A stretch of DNA of 64,000 bases from Paenibacillus sp. (GTDB lineage: Bacteria > Bacillota > Bacilli > Paenibacillales > Paenibacillaceae): positions 62,001 to 126,000 of the forward strand of contig JAILZT010000001.1 of NCBI GenBank assembly GCA_023512345.1, read 5' to 3'. The notes under the pieces were generated by a model. It was not told the origin of the DNA. It searched no databases and saw only the letters and a list, made by a program, of their open reading frames with translations. This document shows positions 17,231 through 25,644 of the stretch, piece after piece (positions within the stretch are counted from its first letter, which is position 1; each line of letters starts with the position of its first letter). The position numbers and the translations under genes were made by a program.

Positions 17231-17416
17231 CTATGCGGACTACAGAGCCCTTATTGTCTATAAATTACTCGATAAATAAGTTATGCGGACACAGATGCCG
17301 TTATTTACGAATACTGGGCTATTTTTAGCCGAATTTTTGTAAATAAGATCTTCTGAGACCGCATAGATAAGGAATACAGGTAAATGGAGTTAATAGCGTC
17401 CTCTGGGTCCGTATAG
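17231..17416. repeat. Nested inverted repeat of the GCGGACTCAGA family
   Basis: An outer pair (17231-17240 CTATGCGGAC with 17407-17416 GTCCGTATAG) encloses a second pair (TATGCGG 17282-17288 with CCGCATA 17359-17365), which encloses a hairpin (TTATTTAC 17301-17308 with GTAAATAA 17339-17346). Related sequences occur at 58862-59150 and 61813-61850, all between genes, so this is a dispersed intergenic repeat family. Confidence 0.65.
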
Positions 17417-17531
17417 ATCGCGCATTCATTTTAAGAAGATATCCATGCGTGTTCGTACATCAAGAAAAAACACTATACTATATAAATCGAACTTTATAAT
17501 TCTATATAGTTACCTTTTAATCGTAGACTGG

Positions 17532-18641
17532 TTATTGTCCCTCATTAATCCCCCGCAGCTTAAACCCGCTTCCGCCACAGAAGGATACCCCTTGTTCCAT
17601 AGCGTCTAAGACACTGTTCCTTAAGGTCGTATCCCGGGGTGCTTCTGCCAGCTTTTCCGGTCTGCCGCCGAACACCCGCTCCATCAGTTGGTCGTCACTG
17701 GAACTATCAGGAGTCAAATGAAATTCACGCTGAAATTTAACGATATTAGAGGATTCCGGAAGTACTTTCTTAAGATGGGGGCTCAGCAGCCACGATGTGC
17801 AGACAAATGCCTTAAAGCCCTTTCCAATCCCATTCTCTTCAAAAAAAGTCTCCGCCATGTCGTAGGATACCGAACAATCAGCTTCAGACAGGGAGCCCCC
17901 TTCCGGGATATGGACATCCAACACCAAGTCCCCTTCCTCTAGAACAAGCTTCCATTCCTGCTTCTCCAACTGTATCGTTTCGGGGTCTGCTTCTCCTCCC
18001 TCGAGAATGCGGTGTCCGGTCACATGTAATTCAGTCTCGTAAAAGACAGTTTCCCAGCCCTCCTCGGTGTCCCCCCGACCAATCGCTTCCACAACCTTTC
18101 CGTCTCTATGGTATGAAACTCCCGGTCTAGACAAAATGGCGAGCTCGCCGCTTTCACTGCTTCGATACGCCTTAATTTTCCCCTTATAAATTATGGGCAT
18201 AAATTGAAGCCTTCCCAACTTGAAAAGCTTTCCGCTCAAATGATGGATGAGCCACCCGACCTCACTTAATCCCCATTCCCCATACCTCATCCGATGATGC
18301 TCCATCCACACCCGAAAGTCAGATAAAGTATCGATTAAAATAGTCTGAGAAAGCCCGCGGGTTTGGTACCACTCGGTTAACACTGGTACACAGGAGCCAA
18401 GCACAACGGCAGCGAACATCCCTTCCTCGGGCATGAGTTTCTTCAAGCAGTCGACGACATCCTCCCTGCCTTTGCCCCCGCGCCGCAGCATTTCGTGGAG
18501 CGAGATTGCCCTTGTCTGTAGACCGTGATCGGTGTTGATTGGTTCGGTTTCATCCCGGTAAGCTTGCAGCGCCGACTCCGGAAGTCCTAATAGATGGTTG
18601 ATGTCGTCCACAAACGTTTTTTTCAAAAATGCATACGGCAT
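17532..18641 (-). CDS. GNAT-like acyltransferase domain protein
   Basis: A 369-residue soluble protein. The C-terminal half (GWETVFYETELHVTGHRI ... VLDVHIPEGGSLS ... FVCTSWLLSPHLKKVLP) resembles the uncharacterised acyltransferase family that combines an NAT-type N-terminal helical domain and a GNAT-like C-terminal domain, found in Firmicutes beside sugar dehydrogenases. No substrate is known. It is the last gene of the operon with two Gfo/Idh dehydrogenases and a TIM-barrel isomerase, 85 bases after the preceding gene with a hairpin between, so it may be expressed at a lower level. Family recognition is from memory of motifs, not a search. Confidence 0.65.
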   Translation of the reverse strand: MPYAFLKKTFVDDINHLLGLPESALQAYRDETEPINTDHGLQTRAISLHEMLRRGGKGREDVVDCLKKLMPEEGMFAAVVLGSCVPVLTEWYQTRGLSQTILIDTLSDFRVWMEHHRMRYGEWGLSEVGWLIHHLSGKLFKLGRLQFMPIIYKGKIKAYRSSESGELAILSRPGVSYHRDGKVVEAIGRGDTEEGWETVFYETELHVTGHRILEGGEADPETIQLEKQEWKLVLEEGDLVLDVHIPEGGSLSEADCSVSYDMAETFFEENGIGKGFKAFVCTSWLLSPHLKKVLPESSNIVKFQREFHLTPDSSSDDQLMERVFGGRPEKLAEAPRDTTLRNSVLDAMEQGVSFCGGSGFKLRGINEGQ

Positions 18642-18681
18642 GTATATATCCCTCTTTTTGTAAAAAGTTTAAAACGAAAAG

Positions 18682-18724
18682 AGCCCATCATTGAGACTTT
18701 CAGCATCTGCTCGTGGGCCCCTTT
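18682..18724 (-). terminator. Possible terminator/attenuator hairpin
   Basis: On the minus strand GGGCCCA and TGGGCTC can pair across a long loop, followed by TTTTCGTTTT. It lies just after the first dehydrogenase gene and could partly end transcription before the acyltransferase. Confidence 0.4.
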
Positions 18725-18726
18725 CC

Positions 18727-19746
18727 TTATGTGCACTTTACGGTCATCCCGTCTAGAATGGCTTGGTCCGCCATAAGAGCAATCTCCATCGCGCGGTAAG
18801 CTTCATCCAAAAGGGGCTTGGATGAAAGATTGTTCTCGATCATGGACAGGAAATAGCCCAACTGGGCGCCGGTCGGCTTCTCAGAGAAATCTATATTCAA
18901 CTGCAGAACGGTTCCCTTTCTGTAATCCTCATATTCAACCATGTTCCCCAGATGCTGCACTTCCTGAGGTCGGTCACATTTATAGATGATTCGGATCCGT
19001 CCGGCTGGACCCATAAACTCCTTGCGGTTGTCGGAGGGCATCCCCCTGCCCCATCCCGTTTCGAAAGAGCCGACGGAACCGTCTGACATTCGGAGAGTAA
19101 TAAGCCCGTAATTGTAAGTGTAAGGCGGAACATCCTCGTCCAGCCGCTGCCCGATGCCATTAACGCTCAGAACGTCCGCCCTGGTGGCCCAGCGCATCAC
19201 ATCGATATAATGAACCCCGCAGTCCACAACCGGTGATGCATCCTTCAAGAGGGAAAGATGGGTCGCCCAATCCTTGGATCGCTTCAATTGAGTGAAACGC
19301 ATGACCATCGGGGATCCGACAGCTCCGTCATGAATCATCTTCATGACAGTCTGGTAAGTGCTATTGTGTCGCAGGATGTGGCCAATCAGTACTTTCGGCT
19401 TGGACTCCCTAGCCATCTTCATGAACTCCAACGTCTCCTTGGCGCTCTTGGCAATAGGCTTCTCGCATAAGACATGCTTGCCGGCGGCTATGCTTGCTTT
19501 GGCGATTTCCAGATGGGAGGACGGATACGTGGCGATAATAACGAAATCCACATCGTTTCGCTCAATGAGGTGGCGATAATCATTGCTCCAACATGTAGCC
19601 CCGTATTTATGAGCAACTTGTGCAGCCTTCTCCTTATTCCAATCCACAACACCGACCAATTGGACCCGCTCATGGCGTACAATGGCGTCCAAATGGAGGG
19701 ATCCCATATATCCGCAGCCGATCAATACCACTCCGTACTTTTTCAT
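18727..19746 (-). CDS. Gfo/Idh/MocA family oxidoreductase
   Basis: A 339-residue NAD(P)-dependent sugar dehydrogenase. The Rossmann motif is VVLIGCGYMGSLH at the N-terminus, and the family's cofactor/catalytic motif CEKPIAKS is near residue 95. The C-terminal alpha/beta domain carries substrate residues around the DCGVHYIDVM helix. It follows a second dehydrogenase of the same family by 46 bases; two such enzymes with an isomerase-like TIM barrel suggest a pathway for an inositol- or keto-sugar-like compound. The substrate cannot be read from sequence. Confidence 0.88.
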   Translation of the reverse strand: MKKYGVVLIGCGYMGSLHLDAIVRHERVQLVGVVDWNKEKAAQVAHKYGATCWSNDYRHLIERNDVDFVIIATYPSSHLEIAKASIAAGKHVLCEKPIAKSAKETLEFMKMARESKPKVLIGHILRHNSTYQTVMKMIHDGAVGSPMVMRFTQLKRSKDWATHLSLLKDASPVVDCGVHYIDVMRWATRADVLSVNGIGQRLDEDVPPYTYNYGLITLRMSDGSVGSFETGWGRGMPSDNRKEFMGPAGRIRIIYKCDRPQEVQHLGNMVEYEDYRKGTVLQLNIDFSEKPTGAQLGYFLSMIENNLSSKPLLDEAYRAMEIALMADQAILDGMTVKCT

Positions 19747-19792
19747 GATGAATCATACCTGCCTTGTTCACCCTCAAAGGGTTAATCTGATC

Positions 19793-20806
19793 TTATTCAA
19801 TCCTAATCCAGGCGCCTTCCTGAGCTGCAGATTTGCTCTCTGCCTGAACCACAGCAAGAGTCTCGGCAGTACTCTCCGGCGTGCACACTTCGATTGGCTG
19901 TTCATTATGAACAGCATTCAGGAAATACACCAGCTCATTATAATATCCGTTATCTGAGGACAGCTCCGCTGTAAACCCGGATGCTTCATTAGGATTTACC
20001 TTCACAACCGATCCATCAAAAATGATATTGCCGCGTTCAAAATTGACCCGGTAGCCCATATAGAAGCCAAAATCACCCTCAAGTGTCCAGTCTGCCTGGG
20101 CATTAATCACCTTGCCGTCCGTGTAGTAATAATGACTCGATACAATGTCATTGCCTGCACCGGGAATCACATTGCGTCCCAAGACGGATACGCGAGTCGG
20201 CTTGCCGAAAAGGTACTGAATCATATCCGTATCATGAATATGCATATCGAGTAGACAGCCTCCGCTCAGCGATTCATCAAGGAACCATCCTTTCGGAGCG
20301 CCTGATCCTCTGTAGAAGTAGCCTTCTGTTACTGCGCCATAACGTCCATCGGACACAGACTCCTTCAGGTACTGGTAGGCTGGCCAAAAGCGAAGACACT
20401 GTCCTATCATCAGCTTATTGCCGGTTCTGGTGGCGGTGTCGGCCATTTTTTTGGCATCTTCCGCATTCAGCGCCATCGGTTTTTCACACATCACATGGTA
20501 GCCCTTCTCCAGCAGGTGACAGCTCATCTCGGCATGCAAATAAGTAGGAACGGCCAGATCAATAATATCCAATTCTTCCGCCGCAATCATTTTCTCAAAA
20601 TGGTCGTAGAGATTGTAAGGTGTCAGATCATATACTTCCTGCGCCGTTGCCATATTGCCGCTGGCTTTTCCATCCTTCAGCTCATCAATCCGAATATCGC
20701 AGATCGCTTTTAGTTCAATGGCGTAGCCTTCTGATTTAAGGCGAGTGTAGTTGTCAAAATGCATACGGCCCATAAATCCGAAGCCAACTAATCCAATTTT
20801 TAACAT
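19793..20806 (-). CDS. Gfo/Idh/MocA family oxidoreductase
   Basis: A 337-residue paralogue of the next gene, with Rossmann motif IGLVGFGFMGRMH and catalytic motif CEKPMALN near 108, then GGCLLDMHIHDTDM in the substrate domain. It begins 26 bases after the TIM-barrel gene ends, so it is co-transcribed with it. It probably oxidises or reduces a sugar or cyclitol intermediate. The two dehydrogenases differ enough to act on successive intermediates rather than being a recent duplication. Confidence 0.88.
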   Translation of the reverse strand: MLKIGLVGFGFMGRMHFDNYTRLKSEGYAIELKAICDIRIDELKDGKASGNMATAQEVYDLTPYNLYDHFEKMIAAEELDIIDLAVPTYLHAEMSCHLLEKGYHVMCEKPMALNAEDAKKMADTATRTGNKLMIGQCLRFWPAYQYLKESVSDGRYGAVTEGYFYRGSGAPKGWFLDESLSGGCLLDMHIHDTDMIQYLFGKPTRVSVLGRNVIPGAGNDIVSSHYYYTDGKVINAQADWTLEGDFGFYMGYRVNFERGNIIFDGSVVKVNPNEASGFTAELSSDNGYYNELVYFLNAVHNEQPIEVCTPESTAETLAVVQAESKSAAQEGAWIRIE

Positions 20807-20831
20807 GAACTATTTCCTCCTAAGTAGAAAT

Positions 20832-21680
20832 TTATAGTACTGTGCGTCCCAGGATAACATCCATAGAAGCGGAGGTATTAAAAATGATTTGCTCGGTATG
20901 GTGGTTATAATTAGGAATCATCTCGGCCGTTACATAACCGTCATAGCCAATGTCCTTGAAGGCCTGCATTACAGCCGGGTAATTCACATCCCCTGCCAGC
21001 AAATCGACGAAACCGTGCAATCCGCCTGCCTGACGGCGGTAGTCCTTAAAGTGAACCTTCTTGATTCTATTGCCCAGAATGCGGATCCAATGTTCGGGGT
21101 AACCGGAATGCACCACATTGCCTACGTCGAAATAGGAGCCTACGTAAGGTGACCCTACAGTGTCGATAAACTGACGAAGCTCCAGCGGAGAAAGCAGGAA
21201 TTTGTTCCACACGTTCTCAATCCCGATGGCAACTCCCGATTGTTCCGCTGCAGGAGCCAATTTGCGCATAGCTTCCAGCGCGCGGTCATAAGCCTTCTCA
21301 TAATCAATGACATCGCAACCAGGGATAAAATCAACCCCTACAGCTCCCGGAATGACTAGAATCGCATCCGATCCCAGTGCAGCCGCTGTTTCCAGCTGCT
21401 TCCTACAGATATCTATCGCTTTGTTCCGTACCTCTTCAGAGTCGCTGGTCATCCAGTTGGCCCAGTACTGTCCAGTGGCCAGTCCGCTAATCTCAAGACC
21501 CAAATCGGCTATATTCTGGCGCAGTGCCATAGCTTCCTGCTCTGTCGTTTCCAGACCCAATTCTCCCGATTCGTTCAGGGACAGTTCAATACCGTCGAAG
21601 CCCGCTTTTTTAGCCAGCTTCGCGCATTCCAGGATCGGCCTTCCCTCCGGGAACGACCAGATGTTAATGCCCTTCTTCAT
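20832..21680 (-). CDS. Sugar phosphate isomerase/epimerase family TIM barrel
   Basis: About 282 residues of the AP-endonuclease-2/xylose-isomerase-like fold, with GFDGIELSL, the metal-ligand glutamate segment IGIENVWNKF, SYFDVGNVVHSGYP and KKVHFKDYR. Such enzymes isomerise or epimerise sugars or inosose. ATG at 21680 is seven bases after GGAGG; a GTG two codons upstream is too close to the RBS. It is the first gene of the operon and faces the AraC gene. Confidence 0.87.
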   Translation of the reverse strand: MKKGINIWSFPEGRPILECAKLAKKAGFDGIELSLNESGELGLETTEQEAMALRQNIADLGLEISGLATGQYWANWMTSDSEEVRNKAIDICRKQLETAAALGSDAILVIPGAVGVDFIPGCDVIDYEKAYDRALEAMRKLAPAAEQSGVAIGIENVWNKFLLSPLELRQFIDTVGSPYVGSYFDVGNVVHSGYPEHWIRILGNRIKKVHFKDYRRQAGGLHGFVDLLAGDVNYPAVMQAFKDIGYDGYVTAEMIPNYNHHTEQIIFNTSASMDVILGRTVL

Positions 21681-21709
21681 GTGCACGCCTCCACTTCATT
21701 TGTGAAATT

Positions 21710-21722
21710 CTTGAATTTCAAG
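21710..21722. promoter_or_regulatory. Palindrome in divergent promoter region
   Basis: CTTGAA-T-TTCAAG is a perfect palindrome between the divergent promoters and the TIM-barrel start. It could be an operator, though AraC proteins usually bind direct repeats. Confidence 0.3.
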
Positions 21723-21737
21723 TATGACGACTCACCG

Positions 21738-21766
21738 TTGTGAAGAGTTGTTCTTACCTGTATTAT
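21738..21766 (+). promoter_or_regulatory. Sigma-A-type promoter of the AraC gene
   Basis: TTGTGA and TATTAT are spaced by 17 bases, about 95 bases ahead of the ATG. The same AT-rich core read on the minus strand gives TATAAT (21762-21767) for the divergent operon, so the two promoters overlap and may compete. Confidence 0.5.
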
Positions 21767-21858
21767 AGTAAATAAAATGTTTGATTTATTTAGTTAATGA
21801 AGATACTTTTTGGACTATTCCGTTATTAATCATCCATTTATCGGGAGGTGTTAGACCC

Positions 21859-22764
21859 ATGAAGCAAGAACCCGACTACCATCCGGTCCGCAAGCAAATC
21901 CCCTTTCAGGAATGGTCCCCCTCCATCCACTATGCGCAATTCCAAAACATTGCTCCGCAAGTCTTTCCCGGCAGAAAGCTGTACGATTTTGAGCTGCTTT
22001 ACTTGTGTCACGGCCAATTATCCGTCGCCATGGAACATAAAACCTTTCATTTAACCCCGGGACAGCTGATTATCCTGCCTTCCGGAGTCTATCACCAGAA
22101 CGAAACGGTTGCTCTTCCTACTACTAAAATGATCGGAATCCATTTCGACTTCTTCGGCGAATTAAATGTTACTGGAGAGGAGGATATGGTCGTTTACGAG
22201 GGAAACGCACAAGAGGACAAGTTCGCCGTGGAGGCAGTGGATTCCAGCTGTTCGCCGCTGACGGAGGATCCGGTATACACCCCTTCGCATGATTGCATCC
22301 AGTCCATGGAGGATCTGGTCCGGGAATTTACTATGCGCCCTTTGGGCTACCCATTGGTTTGCAGAGGACTGATGCTGAATATCCTGGCTTACCTGATCCG
22401 CAGCCAAGTAACGCGTAGAATTACGGACGCAACCGTTCATGGACAACGCATAAAGGAGCTGATGCGAGAGATAGAAAGTAACCCTACAGTGGCTTGGACT
22501 AATCCCGTGCTTGCGGAACGCCTCGGCATGAGTGAAGATTACACCTCCAAGCTGTTCCGCCAGATCGCTGGAATGCCGCCGAGTGAATTCCTTCGCTCTA
22601 TCCGGCACCGTGAGGCACGCAAACTGCTGCAGGAGACAGATTGGCCCATTGGACTTGTTGGAGAACATGTTGGCTACCCCGATATCCATTACTTCAGCAG
22701 AGTTTTTACCGCCGTGGAAGGCATTTCGCCACGAGAGTACCGTAAACTGTCGCGGGTGCTATAA
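21859..22764 (+). CDS. AraC family transcriptional regulator
   Basis: A 301-residue one-component regulator. An N-terminal cupin-type sensing domain (LTPGQLIILPSGVYHQNE around residues 65-85) is followed by two helix-turn-helix motifs of the AraC/XylS family near the C-terminus (LAERLGMSEDYTSKLFRQ and VGYPDIHYFSRVF). An upstream in-frame start at 21781 has no RBS, while ATG at 21859 follows GGGAGGTG. It is divergent from the dehydrogenase operon and most likely controls it in response to a sugar. Confidence 0.88.
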   Translation: MKQEPDYHPVRKQIPFQEWSPSIHYAQFQNIAPQVFPGRKLYDFELLYLCHGQLSVAMEHKTFHLTPGQLIILPSGVYHQNETVALPTTKMIGIHFDFFGELNVTGEEDMVVYEGNAQEDKFAVEAVDSSCSPLTEDPVYTPSHDCIQSMEDLVREFTMRPLGYPLVCRGLMLNILAYLIRSQVTRRITDATVHGQRIKELMREIESNPTVAWTNPVLAERLGMSEDYTSKLFRQIAGMPPSEFLRSIRHREARKLLQETDWPIGLVGEHVGYPDIHYFSRVFTAVEGISPREYRKLSRVL

Positions 22765-22899
22765 GTAAGTTCTGCGATATCTGTGCCCCAAAAAATGAAA
22801 CCCTAAAGAAGTTAGATCGTATGTAATGTCAAGATCATTTAAATTTTAAGTTAAAAACAAAGCGGATAAATAGTACATTCTCTCAAGGAGGCGTTAAGA

Positions 22900-23115
22900 A
22901 TGTTGAAAAAGTTACTTGGCAAAGTCCTGCATTCATTGGAGCATTCCAAACATGGAGGACATCGTAAATATTCCAGCAGCCATAGAGGACGCCATGTCCA
23001 TTATTCAAGCAGTGCAGGTCACCGCAGTCACCGGAATTCCTCATCCGGTCACGGACATAGCGGCGGACGTTACGGACACGGGTATTATAAGAACCGCCGC
23101 GGCAGTTCCAGTTGA
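22900..23115 (+). CDS. Small Ser/His/Gly/Arg-rich basic protein (71 aa)
   Basis: After a short amphipathic start (MLKKLLGKVLHSLEHSKH) the protein is almost all Ser, His, Gly, Arg and Tyr, with repeated YSSS/RHSH-like blocks. A strong RBS (AAGGAGG) and a strong terminator support it as real. The composition recalls spore-coat proteins of the CotG kind, which are phosphorylated by a dedicated kinase; here a protein kinase gene converges on it. That link is inference. No family is recognised. Confidence 0.72.
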   Translation: MLKKLLGKVLHSLEHSKHGGHRKYSSSHRGRHVHYSSSAGHRSHRNSSSGHGHSGGRYGHGYYKNRRGSSS

Positions 23116-23127
23116 TTCTTCATTGTT

Positions 23128-23159
23128 AAGAGCCGTCCCGTATCAACGGGACGGCTCTT
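23128..23159. terminator. Bidirectional terminator
   Basis: A perfect 14-bp GC-rich stem (23128-23141 with 23146-23159) with a 4-base loop and T/A flanks on both sides lies between convergent genes. The kinase stop codon is inside it. Confidence 0.85.
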
Positions 23160-23988
23160 TGTTGTCTACTGTATCATCCCTGGACTCACTCAGCGCCGTG
23201 TGCAGATCAGCAACAAAAGCGGCAGAGTCAGGATAAGGATTATCCTCCTCTAAAAGACGCCTGAGTATCTGCCGTACCGCAGCGGAAAGACCCAGTTCCT
23301 CCTCCCAGGGACGTTCCGGTATGCCCGGTTCCGGACTGTAGCCGGAGTAGAGCATGTATAACATTAGATGGCCAATATCGTACAGATCCGACTGGATGTA
23401 AGGTTCCATGCGCGCTGGAGGTATAGATTTGAGCGCAGTATCGTCCCAAAGCAGACCTTGTCCGCCCCCAATAGGCCGTGCCAATCCAAAATCTATAACC
23501 ACGAACTCTTGATCCCGCACAATAACATTCGGGATACGCAGGTCCAAATGTACAAACCCCTGTTCATGAACATGGGTTATCCGATCCATGAGCATTAACG
23601 TCCAGCGCAGGCAGTCACGCTCACCGATAACGCGCTCTTCCTCAAAGATAAGATCCTCGATTGTCTCGCCAGCAATATAGTCTGTTACGATCCAGCTTCC
23701 CTCTTTACTCTCCCCATAATTCCTCAACCTTTGAATATAAGGGTGGTCGAGCCGTGATAGGACCTCTCTCTCACGTTCTAGTAGAAGCTTCGCAATCTTC
23801 TTCTTGCTAGGTTTGGCGAGTTTCACCGCCACTTCACAGCTATCCAGCTCATCCCGGCACAGATATGCGATGCCATAACTTCCGATGCCCAGTACCTGAA
23901 CTACACGATACCGTTCACCAATCACTGACCCGGTCTGAGCCGGATAATCACGCCAGGCCATTATGAAATTGCGCCACCTGTCAAACAA
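23143..23988 (-). CDS. Hanks-type serine/threonine protein kinase
   Basis: A 281-residue cytosolic kinase with no membrane segment or sensor domain. The glycine loop is LGIGSYGIAY, the ATP lysine is in VAVKLA, the catalytic loop is HLDLRIPN (Asp kept, Lys of HRDLKxxN replaced by Arg), and the metal motif is IDFGLA. The TTG at 23988 follows GGAGGGAG; an ATG at 23961 is an alternative. It converges on the Ser-rich small protein gene. The substrate is unknown; the neighbour is a plausible candidate because it is rich in serine. Confidence 0.87.
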   Translation of the reverse strand: MFDRWRNFIMAWRDYPAQTGSVIGERYRVVQVLGIGSYGIAYLCRDELDSCEVAVKLAKPSKKKIAKLLLEREREVLSRLDHPYIQRLRNYGESKEGSWIVTDYIAGETIEDLIFEEERVIGERDCLRWTLMLMDRITHVHEQGFVHLDLRIPNVIVRDQEFVVIDFGLARPIGGGQGLLWDDTALKSIPPARMEPYIQSDLYDIGHLMLYMLYSGYSPEPGIPERPWEEELGLSAAVRQILRRLLEEDNPYPDSAAFVADLHTALSESRDDTVDNKEPSR

Positions 23989-24044
23989 CGTTAATACACT
24001 CCCTCCATAGCTTTAAGGCATTGTCATAATCTGAGGTGCTCCTA

Positions 24045-25094
24045 TTACAATAACAGCTCCCAGCTTAATGGAGTTCCACTTTTTAGATTTCTTCTAATTT
24101 CTTTTCCTAAAAGTACATCATAGTATTTCGGATCTAAACCAAATCCTGGGCGAATTACTCTTATATTTTCTATTGTCAACACTTCGCCAGCCTTTATATC
24201 CTTAGAAATATAAATCGATCGTCTGAATTGAAGTGATTTTTCCTCTTCCTTTGTTGGACCAATTGACACCCCGCCGAGTGACTTCCAAGCAGTATCTGTT
24301 TCTTTCACGAGTGAAGCAAATTCTTCAGGCTCCAAGGAAAAAGCAGAATCAACTCCTCCTTCATCACGGTTAAGTGTAAAATGCTTCTCAATCACTGTGC
24401 TGCCCAGAGCTACACTTGCAACAGCTGCTCCAATTCCTAAGGTATGGTCTGATAAACCCACCTGACAATCAAATAAATCTCTTAAATAGGGAATCGTATT
24501 CAGATTCGAGTTTTCGGGTGAAGCTGGATAACTGCTCGTGCATTTTAATAAAATGAAATCATTGCAGCCTGCATCATTAATTGTTTTTACTACATTTTCA
24601 ATTTCACCAAGTGAAGCCATCCCTGTTGAGATAATCATCGGCTTTCCTTTTGATGCGACCTTTCTTAATAAAGGAATATCATTATTTTCGAAGGAGGCGA
24701 TTTTGTAGCAAGGAACATCAAGGGTCTCTAAAAATTCAAGCGATGTTTCATCAAACGGTGTACTAAAAGGAATCATCCCTAATTTCCTGCAACATTCAAA
24801 GATCGTCTGATGCCACTCCCAAGGTGTATACGCCTCTTTATAGAGTTCAAATAGAGACTTCCCTTTCCAAAGTCCATTGGATTCAATCCTAAAATCTCCG
24901 TCTTGAATATTAAGTGTCATCGTTTCAGGAATGTACGTTTGAATTTTAAACGCATGCGCTCCTGCTTTTGCCGCTGCTTTAACCAAATCGAGTGCTCGGT
25001 CAAGTGACTTATTATGATTCCCTGACATTTCCGCTATAATAAAAGGAGGATTGCCCTTTCCTATTCGTTTGTTACCGATCGTTATTTCCTTCAT
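24045..25094 (-). CDS. pseI: Pseudaminic acid synthase
   Basis: A 349-residue NeuB-family enzyme that condenses 6-deoxy-AltdiNAc with phosphoenolpyruvate to give pseudaminic acid. Visible are IIAEMSGNHNKSLDRAL at the N-terminus, FKIQTY, STPFDETSLEFLE, KCTSSYPA and GLSDHTLG in the barrel, and a C-terminal antifreeze-like (SAF) domain (about 290-349). It overlaps pseH by 23 bases and is the last gene of the operon. The same fold makes sialic or legionaminic acid, but the neighbours pseB, pseC, pseG and pseH point to pseudaminic acid. Confidence 0.92.
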   Translation of the reverse strand: MKEITIGNKRIGKGNPPFIIAEMSGNHNKSLDRALDLVKAAAKAGAHAFKIQTYIPETMTLNIQDGDFRIESNGLWKGKSLFELYKEAYTPWEWHQTIFECCRKLGMIPFSTPFDETSLEFLETLDVPCYKIASFENNDIPLLRKVASKGKPMIISTGMASLGEIENVVKTINDAGCNDFILLKCTSSYPASPENSNLNTIPYLRDLFDCQVGLSDHTLGIGAAVASVALGSTVIEKHFTLNRDEGGVDSAFSLEPEEFASLVKETDTAWKSLGGVSIGPTKEEEKSLQFRRSIYISKDIKAGEVLTIENIRVIRPGFGLDPKYYDVLLGKEIRRNLKSGTPLSWELLL

Positions 25095-25644
25095 TGGCTC
25101 CTAAAACCTCCTCTTTAAGAAAATCACTTTGCGTCTCCCATTGTTCATAAAATACACCCATTAAAACCACATCGACATATTTATTATTTTTTAGAATTTG
25201 CTTTACTAGTCTGCCTTCTTCAGCAAAACCCAATTTTTGGTGATAGGATAGGCTCTTCCTATTAAAGTCTAGTATTTGAGCACATACTTTTCTCATCTGT
25301 CTTTCTTTAAAAATGTAATCCAAAGCTAATATCCCCATGATCTTCCCGGATCCGCGAGGACTGGTCTTATCCCCAATATAAAATCCCCAATCACATGTTT
25401 TATTCTTAGGATCGATTTGTGAAAAGTTAACTAAACCAATTGGCTTTTCTTTGTAAAAACACAGTTTTATTAGTTTACTTGCGTCTTTTTCCACGGCCTC
25501 CAACCATCGATAATGATCTTCTAACAAAATGAAATCATCATGATTCATAAAAGGACGTATATGATCAGCGTTACGCCATTCCCACACAAGTTTTATTTCG
25601 TTTTGGCCTAAATTCTCCAGTCTATAATCGTTAATGGCTGTCAT
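25072..25644 (-). CDS. pseH: PseH-type GNAT N-acetyltransferase
   Basis: A 190-residue GNAT acetyltransferase that acetylates the 4-amino group of the UDP-sugar made by PseC. The acetyl-CoA loop is in DKTSPRGSGKIMGILAL, and the C-terminal part has NRKSLSYHQKLGFAEEGRL. It overlaps pseG by 14 bases and pseI by 23, a tight translational chain. Alternative: another sugar N-acetyltransferase of the RimJ/RimL type, but the context fixes the role. Confidence 0.88.
   Translation of the reverse strand: MTAINDYRLENLGQNEIKLVWEWRNADHIRPFMNHDDFILLEDHYRWLEAVEKDASKLIKLCFYKEKPIGLVNFSQIDPKNKTCDWGFYIGDKTSPRGSGKIMGILALDYIFKERQMRKVCAQILDFNRKSLSYHQKLGFAEEGRLVKQILKNNKYVDVVLMGVFYEQWETQSDFLKEEVLGANEGNNDR

Noticed and set aside
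22162..22689. Minus-strand frame of 175 codons inside the AraC gene
   Set aside because: It has no RBS and is antisense to a gene with conserved AraC motifs.
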